Shown here one piece after another: positions 17,619 through 28,129 of a stretch of 64,000 nucleotides of DNA. The notes beneath the pieces are model-generated. The model did no database searches, was not told the origin of the DNA, and saw only the letters and a program-made list of their open reading frames with translations. The DNA is taken from NCBI GenBank assembly GCA_030527825.1, contig JAUNAC010000002.1, positions 406,434 through 470,433 on the forward strand, written 5' to 3'. Source of the DNA: Lautropia sp. (lineage in GTDB: Bacteria > Pseudomonadota > Gammaproteobacteria > Burkholderiales > Burkholderiaceae_E). The translations under genes and the position numbers were made by a program. How positions within the stretch are numbered: position 1 is the stretch's first letter; each line of letters opens with the position of its first letter.

Positions 17619-18330
17619 ACGGAGGGGGCGTCCTGGAGGAGGTGCGCTGGTTCTGGCGGGTGATCAGGGCGATAGCCAGGATGAACATTGCGCCAAGGAC
17701 TTCTGCGCCCCAGTGAGCCAGGGGCATCCAGGGGGCTGCATAGATTTCGATGGCGGGATCCGTGATCAGCATGCCACCTGCGATCCAGCCCAGCAGCATC
17801 CCGCCCAAGGTAACAAGTACCGGAAAGCGGTCCATTAGCCGGATGACAAGCTGGCTTCCCCAGATGATGATCGGTACGCTCACCAGTAGCCCAAAAATTA
17901 CGAGGGGCACTTCGTGTTGACCGCCGGCACTCTGGGCTGCTCCGGCGATGGCGATGACGTTGTCAATGCTCATGACCAGGTCGGCGATGATGACGGTACG
18001 GACAGCGACCCAGAGCCGCTCTGATCCCGCAATGTTTCCATGGTCATCTTCGTCGCCCGGGATCACCAGCTTGATGCCGATCCAGAACAGTAGCAGCGCC
18101 CCCACGACTTTCAGATAGGGGATCGACAGGAGTGACAAGGCAAAGATGATCAGGACGACCCGCAGACCGATGGCGCCGATCGTGCCCCAGACAATGCCGA
18201 GCCGGCGTTTGGCCGGGTCGAGTTTGCGTACAGCCAAGGCAATGACGACAGCGTTGTCGCCGCCCAGCAGAACGTCGATCATCACGATCTGACCAACTGC
18301 GACCCAGAAGGCGGGCGAGGTGAAGTCCAT
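17614..18330 (-). CDS. TerC family integral membrane protein (YjbE type)
   Basis: Protein of 238 aa with about seven membrane segments. TerC/YjbE proteins are linked to metal export, particularly manganese, and to tellurite resistance in other contexts. The family's paired acidic motifs are present: DVLLGGDNAVVIALA (~residue 20) and ADLVMSIDNVIAIAGAA (~128). The start is ATG 18330 (MDFTSPAFW), with GGAG nine bases upstream; the longer frame to 18417 lacks homology. I looked for a yybP-ykoY manganese riboswitch in the 150 bases upstream and could not recognise one. Confidence 0.88.
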   Translation of the reverse strand: MDFTSPAFWVAVGQIVMIDVLLGGDNAVVIALAVRKLDPAKRRLGIVWGTIGAIGLRVVLIIFALSLLSIPYLKVVGALLLFWIGIKLVIPGDEDDHGNIAGSERLWVAVRTVIIADLVMSIDNVIAIAGAAQSAGGQHEVPLVIFGLLVSVPIIIWGSQLVIRLMDRFPVLVTLGGMLLGWIAGGMLITDPAIEIYAAPWMPLAHWGAEVLGAMFILAIALITRQNQRTSSRTPPPS

Positions 18331-18477
18331 GCCAGGTGCTCCAGAGAAAGGATGGCCGAAACGATTGCCATCGGGGACAACGGAAGGGTGAAGTTTACCC
18401 CGCGGTGCGCACACCATGTGGGTCTGTGCGGTTGTTCACGTGTTCGGACGCTGCCCGGCGGGCGGACGGGGCTATTT

Positions 18478-19326
18478 TCAGGGCAGGTGTTGTGTGGCGC
18501 TGACGCGGTGTTCCAGCCAGGTTTTGAGGATCAGCGTCAGGATGGCCATCAGGGCCAGTATGGCGGCGGCGGTAAAAGCCGCTGCCGTTTTGTAATCATT
18601 GTTCAGCTGCTCGACCAGTAGCGACAGGGTCATGGTCTGGTTGAGCATGGCGCCGGAGACGACCGAGACGGCACCGAACTCGCCGATGGCGCGGGCATTG
18701 GTCATCATGACCCCGTAGAGCAGCGCCCAGCGGATACGCGGCAGGCTGACTTTCCAGAATATTTGCCAGCCACTGGCTCCCAGCAGCAGCGCGGCCTGCT
18801 CGACCTCATCGCCCTGGGTCTGCATCAGCGGGATGAGCAGCCGGGCGACATAGGGGGAGGTCACGAAAATAGTGACCATGATGATGCCGGGCCATGCAAA
18901 CATCAGCTGGATATCGTGTTCGGAGAGCCACTGCCCCAGGAAGGATTCCGCACCGTACAGCAGGAGATAGCAGAGCCCGGCCACCACAGGCGAGGTGGCA
19001 TAGGGAATGTCAATCAGCGCAAGCAGCAGGCGCCGGCCACGGAAGCGATAGTGGGTAATGCACCAGGCGAAGGCCAGTCCGAAGATCAGATTAATGGGAA
19101 TGGTGGCCAGGGTGGCCGCCAGGGTCAGTCCCAGGGCATGGTGCAGATAGTCGGCGCCGAGGTTGGCTATCAACAGGGACCAGCCGCCGGCTGCGACCTT
19201 TGCAAAGATCATGGCCAATGGCACCACCAGCATCAGCAGGGCGGCGGCGACGGCCAGTAGAACCAGCAGCCATTGTCCGGCGTGGGCAGGTGGGCGCCGG
19301 GATTGCGTGCGTGATGGGGCGGCCAT
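18478..19326 (-). CDS. cysW: Sulfate ABC transporter permease CysW
   Basis: Protein of 282 aa, one of two permeases of the sulfate/thiosulfate importer. It has six hydrophobic segments and the EAA loop EQAALLLGASGWQIFWKVSLPRIRWALLYG, followed by NARAIGEFGAVSVVSG, diagnostic of CysW. It starts three bases after the cysT stop, so the two are translated together. The usual partner ATPase gene cysA is not next to it but lies at 25935 on the other strand. Confidence 0.94.
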   Translation of the reverse strand: MAAPSRTQSRRPPAHAGQWLLVLLAVAAALLMLVVPLAMIFAKVAAGGWSLLIANLGADYLHHALGLTLAATLATIPINLIFGLAFAWCITHYRFRGRRLLLALIDIPYATSPVVAGLCYLLLYGAESFLGQWLSEHDIQLMFAWPGIIMVTIFVTSPYVARLLIPLMQTQGDEVEQAALLLGASGWQIFWKVSLPRIRWALLYGVMMTNARAIGEFGAVSVVSGAMLNQTMTLSLLVEQLNNDYKTAAAFTAAAILALMAILTLILKTWLEHRVSATQHLP

Positions 19327-19329
19327 GAC

Positions 19330-20175
19330 TTATCCTCCCCGATGCCAGCGCAGCAGCCGGTTCTGCAGTGACTGCAGGGCAAAGAGCAGCAGCAGGGAGG
19401 AGAGCAGCACGACTGATGCAATGGCCGCGGCGGCGGCGTAATCGAATTCCTGCAGGCGCACGAAGATCATCAGCGAGGTGATTTCAGTCTGGAAGGGGAT
19501 GTTGCCGGCAATCATCACGACGGCGCCGAATTCACCCAGGCTCCGGATGAATGCCTGCCCGGCCCCTGCCAGTACGGCGGGCATCAGGGCCGGCAGGGTG
19601 ATCCGCCAGAAGATCTGGGCGGGTCGGGCGCCCAGTGTTCGGGCTGCCTCCTCAATGTCGCTGCTCAGTGCTTCGATGACGGGCTGGACGGTGCGGACGA
19701 TGAACGGGAGGCTGGTGAAGGTCATGGCGATCACCAGCCCGGGAAAGGCATAGGCGATGCGGATGCCATGTGGAGCGAACAGCTGTCCGATCCAGCCGTT
19801 GGGCGAGAGCAGGGTAGCCAGCGTCAGGCCGGCTACGGCGGTGGGCAGCGCGAAGGGCAGGTCGATCAGCGCGTCAATGAGGCGGCGGCCAGGAAATTCG
19901 TAGCGAGACAGAACCCAGGCCAGCAGCAGGCCCACCAGCGTCACGATCAGCGTGGACAGCGAGGCACCCAGCAGCGTTACCCGGTAGCTGGCCACCACCC
20001 GTGGGTCGGTGATGGCAGCCAGATAGGCTGTCCAGCCAAGCCCTGCTGCATACCAGAACAGTCCCAGCAGCGGGATGAGGATCACGACACTCAGATAAAG
20101 TACGCTGAGTCCGAAGCTGGGGCCAAAACCGGGTAAACGGGGCGGGCTGGTAAAAAAACGCGGACGGATGCCCAT
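19330..20175 (-). CDS. cysT: Sulfate ABC transporter permease CysT (CysU)
   Basis: Protein of 281 aa, second permease of the sulfate importer. Typical blocks are LPFALPTAVAGLTLATL, the EAA loop EEAARTLGARPAQIFWRITLPAL, and FIRSLGEFGAVVMIAGNIPFQTEI. It lies between sbp (12 bases upstream) and cysW (three bases downstream) in one operon. Confidence 0.94.
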   Translation of the reverse strand: MGIRPRFFTSPPRLPGFGPSFGLSVLYLSVVILIPLLGLFWYAAGLGWTAYLAAITDPRVVASYRVTLLGASLSTLIVTLVGLLLAWVLSRYEFPGRRLIDALIDLPFALPTAVAGLTLATLLSPNGWIGQLFAPHGIRIAYAFPGLVIAMTFTSLPFIVRTVQPVIEALSSDIEEAARTLGARPAQIFWRITLPALMPAVLAGAGQAFIRSLGEFGAVVMIAGNIPFQTEITSLMIFVRLQEFDYAAAAAIASVVLLSSLLLLFALQSLQNRLLRWHRGG

Positions 20176-20187
20176 GGGCGGTCAGGT

Positions 20188-21246
20188 TCAGTGGCGCCCG
20201 GCAGCCAGCAGCTGGTCAAGCAGGCCACCGTGCGCGAAATGTGTTTGATGCACACCGTTCCAGCCCCCGGGGAAGGTGGCTGGATCCACCAGTTTGACTC
20301 GTGCGAACTTTTTGGCCGTGGTGGCGACAACTTCGGAATCATGCACCCGCAGGTTGTGTCTGGCCAGCAGCTGCTGGATCTCCCGGGTGTACTGGAAGGC
20401 CAGATAGTCCTGGGCAACGTCTTCGGTACCGCGCGCACGGGCGGTTTTGCTGACAATGGCCACCGGGAAGGAAGCCATGACGCTGGTGGGTGGCACGACC
20501 AGTTCGAAACCCTGGGCCTTGAATTCCGGATTGGCCAGGATATTCATGATTTCGGATTCGAAAGTGAGCAGCACATCACCCTGTCCGTTCTGGGCAAAGG
20601 CGACAGTGGCGCCACGTCCGCCGGTGGGAAAGCTCTCGACATTACCCAGAAAGGCCGTCATGAATCGTTTGATGGCATCATCGTTGTGGTTGAACTTTTC
20701 CTGGGCATGGGCCCAGGCACCCAGATAGGTATAGCGTGCGTTACCGGATGTTTTAGGATTGGGAAAAACCAGTTTCACATCCGGGCGGGCCAGATCACTC
20801 CAGTCGTGGATATGTTTGGGGTTGCCCTTGCGCACCATGAAGGCGATGGTGCTGTAGTAAGGGGAGCTTCCGTTGGGGAAGCGGCTTGCCCAATCCGGGC
20901 TGACCAGGCCCCGCCTGACCAGAATGTCGATGTCAGTGACCTGATTGAAGGTCACCACATCAGCTTTTTTGCCCTGGATGATGTCCTGGGCCTGGCGCGT
21001 GGTGCCGCCATAGGACTGGTCGATCCGGAAGGGGCCAGGGTGTGCCTTTTGCCAGTGTGCGACGAACAGCGGATTGATTTCCGCGAACAGTTCCCGGGCG
21101 ACATCGTAGCTGGCATTCAGCAGGCTGTCGGGCTGGGCGGTCGAACCGGGGTTGTCCGCGTTCGCGTGTGTAGGCAGCAGCAAGGCGGTGGCACTGGCTG
21201 AGAGCAGGGCCAGCAGACTGCGGCGAAAAGGGGATGCAAGGTTCAT
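20188..21246 (-). CDS. sbp: Periplasmic sulfate-binding protein
   Basis: Protein of 352 aa. A signal peptide (MNLASPFRRSLLALLSASA, then TALLLPTHANA) precedes a mature sulfate/thiosulfate-binding protein. Family marks: LLNASYDVARELFAEINPLF, QSYGGTTRQAQDII, DVVTFNQVTDID, NPKTSGNARYTYLGAWA, and FPTGGRGATVAFAQNGQGDVL. I chose the ATG at 21246 because it begins the signal peptide; the open frame goes back to 21426 with no homology. First gene of sbp-cysT-cysW. Confidence 0.94.
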   Translation of the reverse strand: MNLASPFRRSLLALLSASATALLLPTHANADNPGSTAQPDSLLNASYDVARELFAEINPLFVAHWQKAHPGPFRIDQSYGGTTRQAQDIIQGKKADVVTFNQVTDIDILVRRGLVSPDWASRFPNGSSPYYSTIAFMVRKGNPKHIHDWSDLARPDVKLVFPNPKTSGNARYTYLGAWAHAQEKFNHNDDAIKRFMTAFLGNVESFPTGGRGATVAFAQNGQGDVLLTFESEIMNILANPEFKAQGFELVVPPTSVMASFPVAIVSKTARARGTEDVAQDYLAFQYTREIQQLLARHNLRVHDSEVVATTAKKFARVKLVDPATFPGGWNGVHQTHFAHGGLLDQLLAAGRH

Positions 21247-21441
21247 GGTCGACAGATGCCTGGTGTGATGACTCAGCTGGAGATCATGCCAGTCTGGGTG
21301 CTGGCGCTCAAATGTATTCGCGCGCTCTGAAGCAAAAAACGGATATGGAAGTGCACCGTGCGCATGACGGAAGATACTGACAGCCGGATATCGGGTCATC
21401 ACCAGCACAACGTGCCAGGCGGTCAACCCATGCTCTATGCA

Positions 21442-22701
21442 TCAGGATCCGGCTGGGATATCGGCTGAAGTGTGGTGGTTACGTCGGGCCTGCGCCTGGG
21501 CCAATGTCAACGGACTGGCAGCAGACCAGGCCAGTATGCATTCGATTGCCATCAGCACGACCAGAAATGCCAGGCTGTCCGTCCATGATACGAACAGGTC
21601 ATAGAGTATGCCGCTGCCGAGGGGGCCGAGCATGGCGATGGTGTAGCCCACCGCCTGGGCCATGCCCGACAGGGCGACCGCCTGCTGCGGATCATCGGTA
21701 CGTTCGGCAAACAGCAGCATGCAGAGTGAAAAGATCGCTGCCGTGCCATTGCCCAGCAGGACGATCCACAGCCACATGGTCTGGAGCGATCCCTGCCATG
21801 CCCCCAGTGCGCCCAGAACCAGCATGGCGCTGCTTGCGGCGCTCAGGGGTTGTCGATAATGCTGCAGACGGCCAAAAAGTGCGGACGTGAGCAGGGCGCC
21901 GATCAGGGAGCTTCCCTGAAACAGGGAAATGTAGTGACCGGCCGCAACGGCGGAGAGCCCCTTTTCAACCAGGACCGCCGGCATGAAACTGGCAACGACG
22001 TAGTAGGCCAGCGATTGCAGTCCCATGGTCAGGCTGATGACCCAGGCAGCCGGGCTGCGCCAGACGTTGAGTGCGCCGGGGACGGCGGATGCTGCCGCTG
22101 TCTCCGGGCTGGGTGTGCCCTGCGGGCTGGAGGCTGGCCAGGGGCGGCGCAATGGCCACCAGATGGCGAGGGCGAGTAGCGCGGTGAGCAGCCAGACGCC
22201 CAGTGACCAGCGCCAGCCATGCCACTGGGCCACGGGAACCGCCATGGCCGTCGACAGCGCCGATGAAATTGTCATGACAGCAGACATCAGGCCAATGGCC
22301 AGGCTGGAGCGGTCGGGCAGGCTGCGTTTGATGAGGGCGGGCAACAGGACATTGGCCATGGCAATACCCACGGACATAATGGCGGTTCCGGCCAGCAGGG
22401 TGGTAAGCGAGGGGATGGCACTGCGCAGTCCGACCCCAAGTATTAACAGCAGCGTGGTAATGAGCAGGATGTTTTCCAGCCCTGCCCGACGTGCCAGCGG
22501 CGCAGCGAACGCAGAGCAGAGCGCAAAAACCAGAACGGGCATGGCAGCTACCAGACCGATGGCACTGCCGGACAGATTCAGCTCGGTGCGGATGGTGTCA
22601 GCCAGCGGGCCCACCGCCACGATGGGCGCACGCAGATTGATGGCAAGTGCTGCGATGGCAGCCAGGAGCAGAATGGGACGTGCCGCAGCAGGGATTGTCA
22701 T
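21442..22701 (-). CDS. MFS transporter, CynX/NimT family
   Basis: Protein of 419 aa, about twelve membrane segments. The N-terminal AINLRAPIVAVGPLADTIR is the hallmark of the CynX/NimT (cyanate/2-nitroimidazole) branch of the major facilitator superfamily. The substrate cannot be told from sequence. A loop between helices 6 and 7 (SSPQGTPSPETAAASAVPG) is low-complexity. It sits between sbp and kefB, within the block that separates the sulfate permeases from cysA, and is on the same strand as sbp. Confidence 0.85.
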   Translation of the reverse strand: MTIPAAARPILLLAAIAALAINLRAPIVAVGPLADTIRTELNLSGSAIGLVAAMPVLVFALCSAFAAPLARRAGLENILLITTLLLILGVGLRSAIPSLTTLLAGTAIMSVGIAMANVLLPALIKRSLPDRSSLAIGLMSAVMTISSALSTAMAVPVAQWHGWRWSLGVWLLTALLALAIWWPLRRPWPASSPQGTPSPETAAASAVPGALNVWRSPAAWVISLTMGLQSLAYYVVASFMPAVLVEKGLSAVAAGHYISLFQGSSLIGALLTSALFGRLQHYRQPLSAASSAMLVLGALGAWQGSLQTMWLWIVLLGNGTAAIFSLCMLLFAERTDDPQQAVALSGMAQAVGYTIAMLGPLGSGILYDLFVSWTDSLAFLVVLMAIECILAWSAASPLTLAQAQARRNHHTSADIPAGS

Positions 22702-22802
22702 GGTGTAGCCAAGGCGACAGACAATAGTCAGTATCTGAAATTTAGCACTGTTGCCTGGAGCCCTCCGCCTCTGTCCGACCCCTGTCAGGTCAGGCTGCCT
22801 GT

Positions 22803-24734
22803 TCAGCCACCTTCAACTGATTCTTGTCTGTCAAAGTTTTCGTCATGTTCAGAGGTGGTCTCAGCGCTGTCCTTGGGCCAGGTAATGGCCTGATCGTGCA
22901 GAAGCTGACGGATCATTCGTTCGGTTTCGGCCATTTCCATGCGCATGATGTCGATCAGGGCCTTGTTTTCGAAGATACCAATGCTGGGATCATAAGCCTT
23001 GGCAGCGATGGCCATGCCATGCCGGTTCCGGTGGAAGTACAGATTGCCCACACCCTCGGCCTTCTGTTTGGGCATCCCCAGACATTCCAGCGCGCGCTTG
23101 CCACAACGGACGGCCGAGTCAAAGGTTTCGCGAACGATTTCATTGGCACCGGCATGGTATAGCTCGTGGGTCTGTTGGCCATCATAGGATCGTGCAACGA
23201 TCTTGATGCCAGGGTTGGTCTTGCGGGCAAATTCCGTGATCTGCATGGCCTGTTCATGGTTGTCGATGGCTACAACCAGCAGCTTGGCCTGGGCAAGACC
23301 GGCGATTAACAGCAGTTCCTGGCGCGAGGCGTCACCGAAATAGGTTTCCACACCGAAGCGCTTGAAGCCTGCTACGGTGGTGGCATTGTGATCAATCACG
23401 GTCGTCTTGTAGCCGCAGGCGGTCACCATCGCGTTGATCACTCGTCCGAAGCGGCCGTGCCCGGCAATGATGACCGGATGCTTTTGCTCGATCATGTCGG
23501 TACGGTCTGGCTCCGTTGATTTGGCACGTGCGTAGGCGCGGGGGACCATGACCTTGTCATAGAGAATGAACAGCAGCGGCGTAAAGAGCATGGACAGGGC
23601 GACTGCCAGCAGGAGCTGCTTGGCGATGTGCGTGGGCATCACCCCGTCGCTTTCGACCAGCGACAGCAGCACGAAACCGAATTCGCCAGCCTGCGCCAGG
23701 GCCAGAGCGAAGAGTTGCTGATCCAGCTTCTTCAGGCGGAACGCCTTGCCGAGTACCAGCAGAACCAGGCCCTTGACGACAATGACGCACAGGGTAATGG
23801 CCAGAATCTTGACGCCGCTGTGTGTGAGCAGATTGAAGTCGATGCCCGCGCCCACAGTGATAAAGAACAGTCCTAGCAACAGGCCCTTGAATGGTTCGAT
23901 GTTGCTTTCAAGTTCGTGGCGGTATTCGCTGTTGGCCAGCACGACGCCAGCCAGGAAGGTGCCGAGTGCAGGCGAGAGTCCGATCAGTGACATCAGTACC
24001 GCGATGCCAATGACCAGGGCTAGCGAGACAACGGTGAAAATCTCGCGCAACCGCGCAGCGGCGATATAACGAAAGATTGGCCCTGCGAGGAAATGCCCGC
24101 CCACGACGATCAGGGAAATGACACCGAAGGTGACGGCTGCTTTTTGATAGCCCGGCAGGTCGGCCAGCAGGTTGATGCTGTCGGTGTGGTGGGCGGCTTC
24201 ACTGGCCTGCCCGGCGAGCTCGGGCAGCGCCAGTAACGGCAGCAGGGCGAGCATAGGGATGACGGCAATGTCCTGAAACAGGAGCACCGAGAAGCTTGCC
24301 TGTCCCCCCTGGCTGGCCAGCAGGTTCTTTTCGCCCAGGGTTTGAAGGACAATCGCAGTCGAAGACATGGACAGCACGCAGCCCGCGGCAATCCCGACTG
24401 TCCAGGGCAGTCCGGTCAGATAGGCGATACCCGTGATGGCGGCGATCGTGAGCAGCACCTGCAGCCCGCCCAGACCCAACAGTTGCCAGCGTAACTGCCA
24501 CAGTTTATGCGGTTCCAGTTCCAGACCGACCAGAAAGAGCATCATCACTACGCCAAATTCGGCGACATGCTGGATACTTTCCGTTTCCTGACCTACAAGA
24601 CCGAAGACCGGGCCGATAAGTATGCCGGCGATCAGATACCCCAGCACTGAGCCCAGGCCCAGACGCTTGGACAGTGGCACGGCGACGGCAGCTGAGGCCA
24701 GATAGATGAAGGCGCTGAGCAGCAGAGATGTCAT
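22803..24734 (-). CDS. kefB: Monovalent cation:proton antiporter-2 family protein (KefB/KefC type) with RCK domain
   Basis: Protein of 643 aa. It comprises an antiporter membrane domain (~1-385, twelve or so segments; VLGYLIAGILIGP, LGTFLAGVVLANSEYRHELESNIEPFKGLLLGLFFITVG) and a C-terminal TrkA-N/RCK nucleotide-binding domain (~410-530, IIAGHGRFGRVI). In E. coli such proteins release K+ under electrophile stress, gated by glutathione adducts. Whether it is KefB or KefC is not decidable here. The ATG at 24734 has AGGA nine bases upstream; the frame is open to 24830. Confidence 0.88.
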   Translation of the reverse strand: MTSLLLSAFIYLASAAVAVPLSKRLGLGSVLGYLIAGILIGPVFGLVGQETESIQHVAEFGVVMMLFLVGLELEPHKLWQLRWQLLGLGGLQVLLTIAAITGIAYLTGLPWTVGIAAGCVLSMSSTAIVLQTLGEKNLLASQGGQASFSVLLFQDIAVIPMLALLPLLALPELAGQASEAAHHTDSINLLADLPGYQKAAVTFGVISLIVVGGHFLAGPIFRYIAAARLREIFTVVSLALVIGIAVLMSLIGLSPALGTFLAGVVLANSEYRHELESNIEPFKGLLLGLFFITVGAGIDFNLLTHSGVKILAITLCVIVVKGLVLLVLGKAFRLKKLDQQLFALALAQAGEFGFVLLSLVESDGVMPTHIAKQLLLAVALSMLFTPLLFILYDKVMVPRAYARAKSTEPDRTDMIEQKHPVIIAGHGRFGRVINAMVTACGYKTTVIDHNATTVAGFKRFGVETYFGDASRQELLLIAGLAQAKLLVVAIDNHEQAMQITEFARKTNPGIKIVARSYDGQQTHELYHAGANEIVRETFDSAVRCGKRALECLGMPKQKAEGVGNLYFHRNRHGMAIAAKAYDPSIGIFENKALIDIMRMEMAETERMIRQLLHDQAITWPKDSAETTSEHDENFDRQESVEGG

Positions 24735-24960
24735 GCTGGAGGATCCTATGGGCGGAGGTGACAGAATGCAGGGCAGGGCCGGCGCCCGTATTCGTCCCTG
24801 CCGGTCGATTTTAGCGGTTGATGATGCCACTGAACTGACCGGCTGCGACTACCGGACAATTGGCCGGGACCACTGGTGTGGTGGATCATCCTGATCGTGT
24901 GGTGACAGTGCTGCAACGGCGGCGGTATATTCGACCAGATTACGGATTGGGAGGTGTGCA

Positions 24961-25932
24961 ATGGATTGTGACGGGCAGGGCAAGATGTTGTTTGGCGTGG
25001 ACGATGTGGTGGCGCAGTTGCGTGATCGACGTGAAAGCGCACTGCGGGCCCGGCAAAATGGCAGTGGCAAGCCGCCATCGCTGCCATCGCGCCCCGTCCT
25101 GGGCGAAGTAGTCAACGGCCTGGCTGCGGCCCTGTTTCCGCATCGTTTAGGCCGGCCCGATCTGTGCTCGGAAAACATTGATCACTATGTAGGCTACACG
25201 CTTGACCTTGCTCTGTCAGCACTGCATCAGCAGGTTCGGCGTGAACTGATGTTCCGCATGCAGAGTCAGACGCTGAGTGGAGCGGAGGGAGCCCAGGCGA
25301 TCGAGATCGTCCGTCGCTTTAGCCAGAGCCTGCCCAGAGTGCGGGAACTGATCGACAGCGATGTCACCGCAGCCTTCCAGGGTGATCCGGCTGCATCGGG
25401 CAAGGATGAGGTGCTCATCTGCTATCCGGGCATATGGGCCATGATTCACCATCGGCTGGCGCACCTGCTTTATGCGGAGGGTATGACGCTCACCGCCCGG
25501 GTGATGGCCGAGCTGGCCCATTCATCGACCGGTATCGATATTCATCCGGGGGCCCAGATTGGCGATCATTTTTTCATTGACCATGGTACAGGCGTCGTCA
25601 TAGGGGAGACGGCCATCATCGGCCGGCGCGTCCGGCTCTACCAGGCCGTGACGCTGGGCGCAAAGCGCTTTACGCAGGGTGAGGGAGGGGTTCTGGTCAA
25701 GGGGGAATCCCGTCATCCTATTGTCGAAGACGAGGTGGTGATCTATGCCGGCGCGACGGTGCTGGGGCGGGTGACCATTGGGCGGGGGTCGATCATTGGG
25801 GGCAATGTCTGGCTGACCCGCAGTGTGCCACCCGGTAGCCTGGTGTCGCAGGCAGGGGTGGTGACTGCACCGGAAGTCGCGGAGGGGCGTATTCCCGATG
25901 ATGCCGATCTGTGGCGTGCTTTTGGAATCTAG
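24961..25932 (+). CDS. epsC: Serine O-acetyltransferase (EpsC/CysE type)
   Basis: Protein of 323 aa. It makes O-acetylserine, the carbon acceptor for cysteine synthesis. The C-terminal left-handed beta-helix is clear: [65 protein letters not shown]. The long N-terminal helical domain (~170 aa) is that of the EpsC branch, not E. coli CysE. GGGAGG lies before the ATG. The stop is two bases before cysA, so acceptor synthesis is co-expressed with the sulfate-import ATPase. Confidence 0.92.
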   Translation: MDCDGQGKMLFGVDDVVAQLRDRRESALRARQNGSGKPPSLPSRPVLGEVVNGLAAALFPHRLGRPDLCSENIDHYVGYTLDLALSALHQQVRRELMFRMQSQTLSGAEGAQAIEIVRRFSQSLPRVRELIDSDVTAAFQGDPAASGKDEVLICYPGIWAMIHHRLAHLLYAEGMTLTARVMAELAHSSTGIDIHPGAQIGDHFFIDHGTGVVIGETAIIGRRVRLYQAVTLGAKRFTQGEGGVLVKGESRHPIVEDEVVIYAGATVLGRVTIGRGSIIGGNVWLTRSVPPGSLVSQAGVVTAPEVAEGRIPDDADLWRAFGI

Positions 25933-25934
25933 AC

Positions 25935-27050
25935 ATGGGTATACGGGTCGAACATCTGTACAAGCGGTTTGGCCAGACGGTGGTCTGCGATGATGTGTCA
26001 CTGAATATCCCATCTGGCTCGCTGGTGGCGCTGCTGGGACCGTCCGGATCAGGCAAGACGTCGCTGTTGCGGATTCTGGCTGGTCTGGAGACCCCGGACA
26101 GGGGGCGGGTGCTCATAGATGGTCGGGATACCACGCTGGCCGATCCCCGCTCGCGGGGCGTGGGCTTTGTGTTTCAGCATTACGCGCTCTTCAATCACAT
26201 GACGGTGTTCGAGAATGTAGCGTTCGGGCTGCGGGTGATGCCCCTTCGTCAGCGTCCAGCAGCAAGTGAGGTGGAGCGTCGTGTCCAGGATCTGCTGCAG
26301 CTTGTGCAGCTGGAATATCTGGCCGGACGCTATCCGTCGCAGCTCTCGGGGGGGCAGCGACAGCGCGTGGCGCTGGCACGGGCACTGGCTGTGCAGCCGC
26401 GCATGTTGCTGCTGGATGAGCCGTTTGGGGCACTGGATGCCCAAGTGCGCAAGGACCTGCGCCGCTGGCTGCGGCGAATGCACGATGACATGCACGTCAC
26501 CAGCGTCTTTGTGACCCATGACCAGGAGGAGGCGATGGAAGTGGCCGATCAGGTGGTGGTGCTGCACCGGGGACGGGTGGAACAGATGGGGCCTCCGGAC
26601 GAAGTGTATGACCGGCCAGCTACGCCATTCGTTTTGAAATTTCTGGGTGATGTGAACCTGTTCAGGGGGCATTTCGACGCTGTACAGACAGAGGGTGATC
26701 CGGAGCGTACAGGCACTGTCCAACGTGATGACCGTGATGTCGCGGTATATGTACGGCCCCATGAAATCGATGTGGTCGATGGGCCGGGTGAAGGCACACT
26801 GGCGGTCGCGTTTTCGCAGGCACTGACGGTAGGCCCGCGTACCCGACTGGAATTGCGTCGCCCGGATGATGGTACGTTCATTGATGTCGAGCTGCCGCGC
26901 GAGGCGTGGCTGCAGCTCAGGCAGCGTCAGCATATTGTGCGGGGAAGCATTCTCCATGTGCGTGCCCGCCAGCAGACCCGTTTTGAGGCGGGTGCCCAAT
27001 GGACGCGCGATGAGGCTTGCCTGCCAGTCGATCCAGCCGTGATGATCTAG
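25935..27050 (+). CDS. cysA: Sulfate/thiosulfate import ATP-binding protein CysA
   Basis: Protein of 371 aa, ATPase of the sulfate importer. Walker [11 protein letters not shown]-loop FQHYALF, signature [15 protein letters not shown], Walker [13 protein letters not shown]-loop [15 protein letters not shown]; the C-terminal TOBE-like domain includes [31 protein letters not shown] is typical of CysA. It follows epsC after two bases. Its stop codon overlaps that of cysB: the four bases CTAG at 27047-27050 serve as TAG on both strands. The cognate permease genes cysT and cysW are 5.8 kb away on the opposite strand. Confidence 0.93.
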   Translation: MGIRVEHLYKRFGQTVVCDDVSLNIPSGSLVALLGPSGSGKTSLLRILAGLETPDRGRVLIDGRDTTLADPRSRGVGFVFQHYALFNHMTVFENVAFGLRVMPLRQRPAASEVERRVQDLLQLVQLEYLAGRYPSQLSGGQRQRVALARALAVQPRMLLLDEPFGALDAQVRKDLRRWLRRMHDDMHVTSVFVTHDQEEAMEVADQVVVLHRGRVEQMGPPDEVYDRPATPFVLKFLGDVNLFRGHFDAVQTEGDPERTGTVQRDDRDVAVYVRPHEIDVVDGPGEGTLAVAFSQALTVGPRTRLELRRPDDGTFIDVELPREAWLQLRQRQHIVRGSILHVRARQQTRFEAGAQWTRDEACLPVDPAVMI

Positions 27051-27991
27051 ATCTGGAAATCAATACCCGGTATCTGGCTGGCCGCCTGTTCGACTACATC
27101 ACGTGTCAGTGGCGAAGCAAATGTTTCAATGAAGTCATATACATAGCTGCGTAAAAAGGTACCGCGTCGAAAGGCCAGGCGTGTGACGTTGACGGGAAAC
27201 AGATGACCGGCGTCAATGGCGTGTAGCTGTGTGTCGCGTTCCTCGTCATAGGCTATCGAGGCAATAATGCCAATACCGAGTCCAAGTTCAACATAGGTTT
27301 TGATGACATCGGCATCCATGGCGGTCAGGACGACATTGGGCTCAAGTGCATGTTTGTGAAATGCCTCGTCAATATGGATGCGGCCGGTGTAGCCTGGACT
27401 GTAGGTGATCACAGGGAAAGCTGCCAGCCGGTCCAGCGTCAGTTCAGGATCGCTCAGTAATGGATGTCCGGGCGGAACGATTACGCTGTGCGTCCAGCGA
27501 TAGCAGGACAGGGTGACCAGTCCGTCGTAGTCGGTCAGCGATTCGGTGGCAATCCCGATATCAGCCTCGCCATTGAGCAGCATCTCTGCCACCTGTTGAG
27601 GAGAACCCTGATGCAGATTGAGCTGGACATCAGGGTAGCGGTGTCGAAAATCGTGCACAGCCTCGGGCAAGGCGTAGCGGGCCTGGGAGTGCGTGGCTGA
27701 AATCGACAGTTTTCCGACGGATTGCTGGGCGTACTCCTCACCCACCCGCAGCAGGTTTTCGGCACCGGCGAGAATGCTGTCAATGATGGGTGCGGCAACT
27801 GTACCGGCATGGGTCATGGAGGTCAGGCGTTTGCCGGAACGGACAAAGAGCTCGAATCCAAGCTCCTGTTCCAGCTCACGGATCTGGCGGCTGACACCGG
27901 GCTGTGACGTGTGTAGGGCCCGGGCAACCTCGGTCAGATTGAAGCCACGCCGGACGGCTTCTCGAACCGAACGTAATTGCTGGAGATTCAT
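27047..27991 (-). CDS. cysB: CysB family LysR-type transcriptional regulator
   Basis: Protein of 314 aa, activator of sulfate-assimilation genes with acetylserine as usual inducer. The N-terminal winged HTH begins [20 protein letters not shown], with [21 protein letters not shown], matching CysB/Cbl closely; the effector domain follows ([32 protein letters not shown]). Its placement next to cysA is the conserved one, facing the sulfate genes it probably regulates. It converges with and overlaps cysA by four bases. Confidence 0.93.
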   Translation of the reverse strand: MNLQQLRSVREAVRRGFNLTEVARALHTSQPGVSRQIRELEQELGFELFVRSGKRLTSMTHAGTVAAPIIDSILAGAENLLRVGEEYAQQSVGKLSISATHSQARYALPEAVHDFRHRYPDVQLNLHQGSPQQVAEMLLNGEADIGIATESLTDYDGLVTLSCYRWTHSVIVPPGHPLLSDPELTLDRLAAFPVITYSPGYTGRIHIDEAFHKHALEPNVVLTAMDADVIKTYVELGLGIGIIASIAYDEERDTQLHAIDAGHLFPVNVTRLAFRRGTFLRSYVYDFIETFASPLTRDVVEQAASQIPGIDFQI

Positions 27992-28129
27992 GGTGTCGTA
28001 TCAGGCAAATCAACGACAGCGATGATAGTCTGCAACCACCGTGGGGTGTTTTTAATCTCATCCAGCCTGGTCGCTACGGTATGCACCCAACATATGTTGT
28101 CATGCGGAAATGACATAAAGTGTCGGTGC

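Noticed and set aside
18331..18477. Possible yybP-ykoY manganese riboswitch before the TerC gene
   Set aside because: I could not find the conserved core sequences or helices; a covariance-model search would decide.
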